From Meconema thalassinum (lineage: Eukaryota > Arthropoda > Insecta > Orthoptera > Tettigoniidae), in assembly GCA_946902985.2 (NCBI GenBank), contig OX336395.1, positions 290,713,065 through 290,777,064 on the forward strand: 64,000 bases of DNA. Direction: 5' to 3'. Below are positions 31,418-40,072 of the stretch, one piece after another. Position 1 is the first letter of the stretch. The number at the start of each line of letters is the position of its first letter. Both the position numbers and the translations under genes were made by a program. The notes below the pieces were generated by a model, which worked only from the letters and a program-made list of their open reading frames with translations, searched no databases and was not told where the DNA came from.

Positions 31418-31487
31418 AGACACGGCACAAACCTAGAAGAATTGCTGAGTTTTAATTCACCGGCCGTGAAAGCCAATATACCATCTT

Positions 31488-32226
31488 ATATAGGAAACTT
31501 CCTCAGTAAATATGTTGTTCATTGTCCGTCATGTTTTGACGGGTTTCAACTAGTTATTGAATAATTTCCCTCAAATGCCGCTACTATAGCACACCTTACT
31601 TTCATTCTTGAAATTTTATTCTTAGATTCTCTTCTACTTTCCTTTTTTTTTTTTTTTTTTCATCAAAGAAACCTCTACTTCTACTAAGTAATCTCTTTCT
31701 AATTTCTGTATTCCCTTTGTTTTAAAACACTAGGCCATATTCTGACCAACCAGATACAAGGCAATCACCCAATCCACCCTCATCCAATTGCAGTAGGTCG
31801 AATCCTCTCTGTTAGATAGGCTTGCAATATTTTTGGTGAGTGACACCGGGACACATTAATATGGGATGGTATTACCGGGGGATCTGGGGGGTATTGAGTG
31901 GGAGGTCCAGGAAATTTTTAAAAAATTAGAGGCAAAATGGTGAGTTTTAAGTCTTTTTTGAAGCCTCGCAAGTGACGGGAGGGAGGAATCTGGCACCCGA
32001 AATTGTTACTTCTACACACCTTTTAAAAATAAAAAAGGAATTTTTGCTACATTTCCCCCCCCCCCCTTTTTAATGACAGTTATTTCTGGTCTACCATCTA
32101 GAAAGAAGTGTTAATAAAATACAATTTAAAATACTTCATAAAATTGTTTAATTTAACAATTACTAAGTCTTATTATTAAAAAAAAACTACAACTTTTGGT
32201 CTAACTACAAAAACAATTACAAAAAA
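31488..32226. other. No gene seen; low-complexity flank
   Basis: The stretch holds T-runs near 31645, a C-run near 32057 and a G-rich segment around 31870-31900 (ACCGGGGGATCTGGGGGG). I recognise no element family or coding frame. Confidence 0.5.
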
Positions 32227-32562
32227 GTCCTCTCGGCACGCCGGAAGGCGGAGGTAGATTTCATCGGGCAAACTTGGGGATAGGCGAAAATAGGCAGAAT
32301 ATGCACATTTTCGTAGAAGGATCAGACCTCATTTATTCCGAGGAAGTATTTTATAATTGGAGCTTAATTAACTTTGTTTTTCGTCATTTTATGCATATTT
32401 TAAACATTTTATTGCCTTATGGGGACGGTAACCTTGTTGTCATTTGGGGTCCATTTTTATACTTGTGGTCACACTGTCCTTATGCAAGGTTTCGACACTG
32501 ATGTGTAACTATGTAACGGTCTGTTACTTCTTCACGCAAAATTATATCTCCCACAGAGATTT

Positions 32563-32965
32563 TGGTTGGTTCCTCAGTTTAGGGGCTGCGACAACGCGGT
32601 CATGTAACCCCGTGTACTTTGGGTGAGTGTAGAATCTGTCTGATAAACGGTGTGAATTGTAATGGCTGTATTAGTCTGTAATTCAGGTAAGGACTGCAGA
32701 CGGTCAATTTCAAGTAGTAGTTCCTAATGTTGCTACCAGATACTACCGTCAACGACACCTGGCTGTGAACTTGGCTACTAGATGCCACCGCAACCAGCAA
32801 CTCGCAACGAATGTTGGATCTTCCCCTCCAAAGGAAAGCATACTGAGGGATTTTTACCGCTCTTAGAAAATCCAACGACTTCGGCCGGCTTTGAACCCGC
32901 GAACTTGGGCATAGAAGTTCAGCATGCTACCAGTTACGTCACCGAAGCCGCTTCTCACTTAGTCA
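32563..32965 (-). mobile_element. SINE1 copy fixed within element X copy 2
   Basis: The tail GGTTGGTTCCTCAGTTTAGG is on the left and the tRNA-like head with GGCTTTGAACCCGCGAAC on the right. The position matches 10725-11125 in X copy 1, so it was inherited with X. Confidence 0.7.
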
Positions 32966-33949
32966 GATGGAAAACTGAATCTGATCTCGTGCAAGTGCGT
33001 TGTCATGGCAACGTCTGATGGCTCATCCCTCATCAATTTAGTAGTGTTGTCATGGCAACCTCTGATAGCTCTTGGCATTTTCTTATAATTCCGAAATCAT
33101 TTTTCTCATCCCTTGGCGTAATGGTGGGTCATATCGAAAATTCTTTCAGACAAAACTTTTAGGTAATTATTAGGGAAATATTGTCCATTTTGTACGGTTT
33201 TGATATTGTGCCTATTAAGAGAGATATGATTTTTGTTTCTCGAAAAACCCACTTTTTCCCACCCCTTTGGTCAATGGTTGGTGCTATCAAAAAACTCTTC
33301 AAACATAAATTTTTGGGCCTTATTCCACACATAGTATGAACTTTTGAATGGATTCGATATATCAAATATTAAGAAAGTTATAGCGATATTTCACTTTTTC
33401 GAAAAAACACTCCCATTTTCACCCCCGTTGACCAATTGTGCCCATTAACGAACTCGACCGAGATTTTATAGGGATACATATTATGTAAAAAATTCAAATT
33501 GATTGGTGCAAAATTGCGGTAGTTATCGTGTCCACAAGAAAGTGATATATGTATCAGTGGCGGCCGGTGGGATGTAAAGCTGGGTGTTGCACCAAAATTT
33601 CTGATGTCGCAATTTCAGGCTATATGGGAAGTTTATACACGTAACAAAAATGAATTAACGTTAGATAAACTACATTTCTATAAAACTGAAATACATGGGT
33701 TTTCCAAAATAACTGTACGTTCGACAAATAGACAAATTTTAATGGCTCTTTTGGGCTTCTTCCTATAAGAATTCATAAAAAATCAGATGTATGTATTTAA
33801 GCCCTATGCCTGAGTTAATGGGAAGAATTTTAAACACAGCAGGTTGTCTAAGGTTGGGTCTCAATCTCCGGGATAATAAACATTCTCAACATAAAAACAT
33901 CGCAACCGAAAAGTTTGTACGTTAACGAAAATTGTTATTACTAACAAAG

Positions 33950-34485
33950 ACGGGCACATATTCTGCATAAGGATAGGATTTTTTTTACTATAGCTTGAAC
34001 CCCATCAGAGGAACCAACCATGAAGCGCGCTCTGTCATATATCTGCGCAATTCATTTTTGCGGAGTTTCATTCAATTTCTGCTTCTTTAATTCATCCAGT
34101 AAAACGCTGCTAATGTGTGTGCATCATGATTTGTTTGCCTCTTACTACGTATCGGTACACAACAGCCATCTAAAATATGTTTGAAATATCACTAGTTTCA
34201 TCTGCTATAATGGCTAAAATTTTCGATTCCTTCATTTGCTTTGATACTTCTTCTTGGCAATCCTCCAACATAATATGTAAAAGTTAATTTTGAATTGTTT
34301 TGGACGTTCCTTTGAAAACAGTTGCCCTTATAAATGACCTTTAACACAGTATCCAACTCAGCGCTAAAATTAATTAGTTCTCTCAAAACACCTGGATTTG
34401 TTGATATTACACTTTCATCATGATCACGCAAGGTCAGTTCGAAAGAACCACAGAAACGAATACAGTTTATTACAATATTTAACAC
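33950..34485 (-). pseudogene. hAT transposase relic, ZMYM-like type
   Basis: The minus strand encodes FCGSFELTLRDHDESVISTN and INFSAELDTVLK, features of hAT transposases related to ZMYM proteins. After a frameshift it gives MKESKILAIIADETSD (near 34190-34240), where the Asp of ADET is the first catalytic residue. Further downstream KLNETPQKLIC-like and VGSSDGVQAI-like segments appear. The zinc-finger N-terminus and the C-terminal dimerisation domain were not found. It is dead. Confidence 0.75.
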
Positions 34486-34609
34486 ATACCTCTTGTGCCT
34501 AACATCTTCGTTATAGGCCTATTCCGCAATTTACCTTCTATAGGCACTGTCCAATTGTGCAGCTTCGTTAACAGTTCCAAAAAGTGTCAATTTCAAACAG
34601 CTGAAGATT

Positions 34610-35124
34610 GGTTAGTTGGTTGGTTTCTCAGTTTAGGAGCTGCGACAACGCGGTCATGTAGCCCCTGTACTTTGGGTGTGTGGAGAATCTGTCTGATAAC
34701 CGGTGTTAATTGTGATGGTTGTATTAGTGAGTGTTATCTGTTTTTAATTCAAGTGAGGACTGCAGACATTGAATTTCAAGCAGTTCCTACTTTTGCCGCC
34801 AAAAGCCACCGTAAACGACTACTAGTTCAGGGCTTGGTTATTAGACGCCACCGCAGTCGGCTCCTGGCGACAAACGTTGGAACCTAAGGGCGTTGTTCAA
34901 ATTGTTAACCTATAATATAGCTTCACACAGGTGTAATTAGTGGAAGGTTCTTTAACATGCCATAAATCTATGACATGGGACCGCCGGCTTTACTTCCCCT
35001 CCGAAGGAAGGCATACTGAGGGATTTTTAACGCTCTTAAAAATCCGACGACTTTGGCCGGGTTTGAACCCGCGATCTTGGGCATAGAATCTCAGCATGCT
35101 ACCAACTACGCCACCGAAGCCGCT
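34610..35124 (-). mobile_element. SINE1, complete 515-bp copy
   Basis: It is flanked by CAGCTGAAGATT (34598-34609 and 35125-35136). In reverse complement, head: GGCTTCGGTGGCGTAGTTGG with B box GGGTTCAAACCC; body with CCTTCCTTCGGAGGGGAAGT and ATGTCATAGATTTATGGC; tail GCGACAACGCGGTCATGTAG (plus-strand reading). This is the best reference copy in the window. It lies inside the hAT element. Confidence 0.9.
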
Positions 35125-35639
35125 CAGCTGAAGATTCATGTTTCTTTATTTTAGGGATTAATTTCCGTAACTCCTATTTTGGTCCACGCGGATTCTCCAC
35201 CAACAAACATGGAAAACAGAATAAAGCGTTTTTAATATCGCATTCACATAACCCATTATTATTGCCTTAAAGATCTCCTTTCAACGCCCTCGTATACTTT
35301 ATTTTGGACATTACTTATCCGGTAATGGTCTACCGAGTGTAAGTTTATCGTCATCAGGGAGCTGGGAAAACTGTCGTAACTAGTAAATTACTTACTCTAT
35401 TAATTTTCACTCACATCCCACAATGCAATTAATGTTTCAAACTAAACATTCCGTTAAAATAAAATACTAACTTACGAGATGCACAGATGATAAATTTGGG
35501 TGCTATATCGGGAAGTGCAGCGAAAGGCAAACTAACAAAACACTGAATTTTGCTAGCCTAGAAATTTCGTAGTGAATGCATAGGTCTACTCACAATGAAC
35601 CAAACAATAATAATAATAATAATAATAAAAAGACACGGA

Positions 35640-35940
35640 TAGTCAGTCTGAAAGACTGGTCTTTATATCATTTTAAATGCTAGCAGTGGAGTACCAAGAA
35701 GGCAGTGCGAGAACAGAGTTTCAAGATTCTATTTTGTTTCTTCACTGCCTACTTGATTGTTCTCGCACTGCCTTCTTGAAACTCTGTTCTCGCACTGCCT
35801 TCTTGGTACTCGGCTGCTACATCGTACTATGACGTCACACACCTCAGTGCATTCTAGGTACATTTCGTCCCGTCACCGTAACGTAACGCCAGACCTCAGC
35901 GTAACGACGAAGTCGACAAGATCATTTAAAATGATAATAA
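35640..35940. mobile_element. MITE M, copy with a 35-bp perfect foldback
   Basis: The ends AGTCAGTCTGAAAGACTGG...ATCATTTTAAATG and ATCATTTAAAATGAT mark family M, inverted relative to the copy at 2416. Internally 35691-35725 and 35775-35809 are exact reverse complements (35 of 35), separated by 49 bp. The core differs from the other copies. Trinucleotide AAT runs lie on both outer sides. Confidence 0.65.
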
Positions 35941-36969
35941 TAATAATAATGCACAGTTATGTATCTGCCTGGAACCAAAATACTCAATCATCTAAATACA
36001 GAACTAATCGCAACCCAAATCCCGCAAGAACAAGAGTGGTAAAAGCAAACATAAACCGCTACAGTACACCAACAATACGTCGCAAAATAGTTCAGCCAAT
36101 TATCTACTGTACTTATAGCAATGGGGGCGTTCTTAGGCTCGCTTCACAGAAGTAATGACAAAAATATTAAATGAAGTTATGATGAGAAAACATCTAAAAA
36201 TAATTGGGTGTGAACCGACTAATGTTTCCCTATGAAATTCCGATATTTGTACTGTTGTGGGTGGTGTAGCATTCCCTAGTGGTGTGGGAAAGAAACTACC
36301 CTTCAGAGGCAGATGACCTCGTAGTTCCTCCCCTTAAAACAACAATAACTAACAAACTAACTAACTAAACTACCCTTCGCGGGGTAAGAGAATTCGAGGG
36401 TGTTGTCATTTCCCAAGAGTGGTGTAGTCTAACGGTGCCATTTGGAACTGAGTGTTGCCAGGGGGTTGGCAGCTCGTCTGCAACTCCCTGCTACCCATGC
36501 TGGCCAGCAAGCTATGTACAAGCTTGGCCTCGTCCCTGCGGGCCGCGCTGTCTACTTGGGAGTCGCCACAAGAGAGCTAACCCCCTGGAGTTTGATTTGA
36601 AGGCGGCAGCTTTTATAGGTACAGTGTGAAGCATTAGGATAAATAATATCAAAATATCGATGATTTTAACACATTTTTGAGTGCATTAGATCTATAAAAC
36701 TAAAACATTAAAGGAAAAGAAACGACGAATTAGGTTTTAAATTATTGGGAGTTGTGCAACGCTGCAACAATATCACCAGCCGCCACTGATATGTATATAT
36801 ACATAAATTATATATAAACTTTTTGACTGACGGTGGTTTTGGGGTCTAGGGGATGTGAAACGTGAAGATATGTCGAAATTTTCCGGAAGTCGAAACATGG
36901 TACCCATTGCAATAGTTAGCTTTCTAATGAAATCTACCTAAAAAGGATGTTGATTGTTGAAAAGTAACC

Positions 36970-37450
36970 CATTCATAATAGTGCATTATGCAACGAGTCT
37001 ATAATGGCAATAATTAAGACACGAGTATGTTTATAAAACGAGCGTATGCGAGTTTTATAATTTTCATACGAGTGTCTTAATTACCTTTATAGGCGAGTTG
37101 CATGCGACTGTTTATATTCGACGATAATTATAATAACTGTTTTATGTTCGAACATAAATATCTGTCGAGATTTCGCCACTTGTATGTACTGAAAAGAGCG
37201 CATGGGACGCAGAGAATGCCTTTTATTGGACCACGGTCTCCTCGATTACCCTACTATGACACTAGGCCAGGCAGTGTGATTTACATTAGAAGGCCGTGGA
37301 ACTCAACGCAGGTGCGATGTTATCGTTATCTAATTGGTCAAACAGCTGTTTCTTGAGCTCTGATTGGTGGTAGAAACTGTATCATAATGAAAAATAGTGT
37401 TATAATGAGCCTCATTATAGTACAGTTTTCTGACATATAATAAAGGATTC
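36970..37450. repeat. Dispersed repeat with palindromic core
   Basis: TAATTAAGACACGAGTATG near 37013 is mirrored by CATACGAGTGTCTTAATTA near 37067. An inner TATAAAAC / GTTTTATA pair completes a cruciform-like hairpin. The right part (AATTGGTCAA, TTGAGCTCTG, CAGTGTTATAA-like, CCGTTTTCTGACAT-like) recurs at 53080-53200. It is a non-autonomous element of unknown class. Confidence 0.45.
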
Positions 37451-37564
37451 TTAAACCCATAAATTCATTACTTTTTACATCTTACAGTCGTTTTCCGGGA
37501 CAAGAGCAAAATAGCGGGACTGTCCCGGTCAAACCGAGATGTATGGCAAGCCTAATGTTAGAGC

Positions 37565-37760
37565 TCTAAAAGCTCAGCTCAGCTCAAACCGGATGAGAAC
37601 AGGAGTGCCTAAGTGTCGTAGCAACCTTGTGCAGAAGATCCAAGATGTGACTGTGGAGAAATCCAGACTCTGCTCACGTGCCAAGATCTGAATAACACGT
37701 GCAGCCAGGAAAGATATAATGCTTCAGATTGAATTACCGTGCATATACAACTCACTCACG
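37565..37760 (+). pseudogene. Jockey-like LINE C-terminal remnant
   Basis: LRTGVPKCRSNLVQK is followed, after frame changes, by PRCDCGEIQTLLTCQDLN. This is the Cys-rich C-terminal end of Jockey-clade reverse transcriptases. It is short, broken and lacks the enzymatic core. Confidence 0.6.
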
Positions 37761-37857
37761 TAATTCACAAAACCTTGCTTGAACATAAAACAAACCTAAC
37801 GTATAACTATTGAACTACAGTAGTGAATTTACATTAGTGAAAATTTAAACTTTAACA

Positions 37858-37910
37858 CAGTGATGAAGATCTGATGATGGCCACTTGAGGGGCGAAATGT
37901 GTAATTGCCC
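37858..37910 (+). other. Hammerhead-like motif (Penelope-type), candidate
   Basis: CTGATGA (37871-37877), an imperfect hairpin with loop CTTGA, GAAA (37893-37896), then TGTGTA. It shares architecture with the motif at 4605-4660 (CTGATGATGRCC, CTTGA, GAAA). A C-run and CA microsatellite follow. The stems are weak and activity is uncertain. Confidence 0.35.
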
Positions 37911-37954
37911 CCCCCCCCCCCCACACACACACACACAAAAAAGATGATACATTG

Positions 37955-38054
37955 TCCTTCACGGCCAGTGAATTAAAACTCAGTTTATATATATATATTG
38001 GTGCCGTGTCTTGTGTGGGGTTTAGCCTAGGACACCAAGCTGGCTCATTACACA
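37955..38054 (-). repeat. Decayed fragment of the 252-bp ribozyme repeat
   Basis: In reverse complement it contains ATGAGCCAGCTTGGTGTCCT, then AGGCTAAACCCC, CACAAGACACGGCAC and, after a TA microsatellite, GAGTTTTAATTCACTGGCCG. These match the array at 30749-31487. GAAA has become TAAA, and the fragment stops exactly in the ribozyme core, where BEL element 2 begins. Confidence 0.8.
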
Positions 38055-39771
38055 TTTCCACTCTGTGTGGTTGTACATATCTGTATTATTTGTCTTCATT
38101 GCATTTATTCATTGTCAGGTTGGTTTTGTTTATGTTGATTGGTTGTCGTGATTTATTTGTTTTGATTGCATGTAGTATTCCTACTGCCGTGTCTCCAGTA
38201 GGATATTTTGGCTTAGAAGGTAATTTTTGTATTCTTAAGTTGGCACATTGATTCATCTTTTACTTGGTTTTGAACTCTTTACTGTGATTGGCTGCTTTCG
38301 GCCTATCAGAGGCCTCTTACTTGTTTTTAAACTCTCTACTGTGATTGGCTGCTTCCAGCCTATCATAGGCCTCCTTGCTGCTTGTAGCGACCAATCACGT
38401 GTTTCTTCTTCGTTGTTCTCTAAGTGTGTAGCCATGACAATGTTGTGCTTCAACGCTGGTTGTGATATCAACAAACATCCAGCTAATCATTTCTATAATT
38501 GGTGCTATCTTCATAGTAACCGTGTTTAGCAATCATGTCCTATGCACATGATTCATATTTTGTTTGGGCAGTGACATTACGGTGATTTTCGATCTCATCA
38601 AACCATGCTTGATGTTGCTACGCGTCATGTCGACGAATTCTTCAATCCGCGGCGTCGGATAGTTTGTTGTAATGTGTTTACTTCTAGCTTCATTTACTGC
38701 CTAACAATTTGTCTTCACGCGTATGAATAATGATGATGCTTCGTGTGATAAGTAATTCATCGTGTCTGGAAGCATGTTACGAGGCCAGGCATCATCACTA
38801 AATGGAAGTTGATGCTAGGCTAAACTGCTTTACTATTGTGACAATGCCGTGCGATTGGCATATCCCGGTATTTGTATGATAGCAACTATTTTGACTTCCT
38901 GCAACATCACTGTAATGGAAGTTGACGCTGGGCTTAACTACTTTACTATTGTGACAATACCGCGCGATTGGCATATCCCGGTATTTGTATGATAGCAACT
39001 ACTTTGACTTCCTGCAACATCACTGGAATGGAAGTTGACGCTGGGCTTAACTACTTTACTATTGTGACAATACCGTGCGATTGGCATATCCCGGTATTTG
39101 TATGACAGCTACTACTTTGACTTCCTGTGATTCACACATAATTTGTTTTATTAACAATTCATTTTTTGGGCTTACAGTATCGGCGCATCACTGTGAGTCA
39201 GTCCTGGTTCGACGACACATTCTCGTTCCATGCGACCTGTTTTTACATTATTTGTTGCAACTCCACTTGTGTTGCATATTTAAATTATATCATTCTTTGG
39301 AACCGCCGTGTATTGCATGCCGTTCTATGATGTACTGATCTGCAGCTACGTTCAAGACAATGTGTGTGTTTTAGGCTCAAGACTTAACGTGTGTCAACTC
39401 TATGCGAGTGCTTCTTCAATTCTGTAAATTTGTGCTAGTGTTTCTCATATGTTTATGTGCCACCTTTGAATATTTGTTTTATGTGTCACCTTTGAATATT
39501 TGTTTTATGTGCCACCTATTTGATAATATATCTTATTATTAGTTAGTGGTGGTGTTGTGTCATCTATGCCTTCCTGGACCCCCTCATTTAGTGACAATAA
39601 TATTGTCTGGTCCTCCACATGTTTGCTAAATTATTATGCGACCTTTTTATAAAGTCAACTCTTTTATCATTACATCTTTATCTAATGCTTTGGCCAATAA
39701 ACCTTTATACATTGTCCACTATTACCAGAATACTCTTGGTGGGTTGTTGACTTCCCACGTTGGCCATTACA
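38055..39771 (+). repeat. 5' LTR of BEL element 2, truncated by 48 bp
   Basis: It ends TGGCCATTACA. It contains three 113-bp tandem repeats starting at 38801, 38914 and 39027 (landmark GGCATATCCCGGTATTTGTA) and a duplicated block at about 38270-38370 with GTGATTGGCTGCTT (inverted CCAAT boxes). Loss of the 5' terminal bases should impair new integration but not necessarily transcription. Confidence 0.9.
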
Positions 39772-39776
39772 TTGTT

Positions 39777-39794
39777 TGGTCCTCCGGGCCGGAT
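39777..39794 (+). other. Primer-binding site, BEL element 2
   Basis: TGGTCCTCCGGGCCGGAT starts five bases after the LTR, as in element 1. It is a near match to the complement of the tRNA-Tyr 3' end, with two differences. Confidence 0.55.
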
Positions 39795-40072
39795 ATTGAG
39801 CTGTTTACTACTTTGAATGAATTATTAAGCATTGTGTTGGCCATTTTGGGCCCTTGTTTCTTGCTATTTCACCAGGAAGGCCATAAATTAACATTGTATA
39901 CGTTCCCATTAACTTCCCAAGGACACAATACAGTATTCTATGTTCAGATGTTTGTTTACAACTTAATCGAGACCATTGTCTCAGTGTTTATTTTTTGTGT
40001 TAGTTAAGTTGGTTGTGTTAGTTAGGTGTGCAACTCTGGTAATTACATCTAGGCGGGCAATCCTAAAGTCAT

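Larger units (their letters stand above)
30749..31487 (+). repeat. Tandem array of 252-bp units with hammerhead ribozymes (retrozyme-like)
   Basis: Three head-to-tail units start at 30749, 31001 and 31253, exactly 252 bp apart; the third stops at about 31487. They differ from each other by only a few substitutions. Each unit has, in order, a GC-box-poor 5' part, TAATATAAAGGG, TCGTCACTCC, a hammerhead-like fold, then GAGTTTTAATTCACCGGCCG and ATATACCATCTTTTTGG. There is no ORF. A tandem array with one self-cleaving motif per unit is the layout of retrozymes and hammerhead satellites, which give circular RNAs. A decayed relative is at 37955-38050. Confidence 0.75.
33555..36788 (-). mobile_element. 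hAT element, 3234 bp, with 8-bp target duplication
   Basis: The termini are CAGTGGCGGCCGGTG and CACCAGCCGCCACTG, inverted repeats of about 15 bp with one mismatch. They are flanked by ATATGTAT on both sides (33547-33554 and 36789-36796), the 8-bp duplication that defines hAT. It contains a decayed transposase, a SINE1 copy and a MITE M copy. It interrupts element X copy 2. Confidence 0.9.
32227..36943. mobile_element. Element X, copy 2 (inverted), split by a hAT element
   Basis: It begins GTCCTCTCGGCACGCCGG and ends ATGAAATCTACCT; it is the reverse complement of 8367-11458 throughout, including the internal SINE1 and degenerate repeats. Removing the hAT insertion leaves about 1.5 kb. Flanking A-runs on both sides (AAAAAA before, AAAAA after) fit insertion into an A-rich site. 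Confidence 0.6.
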
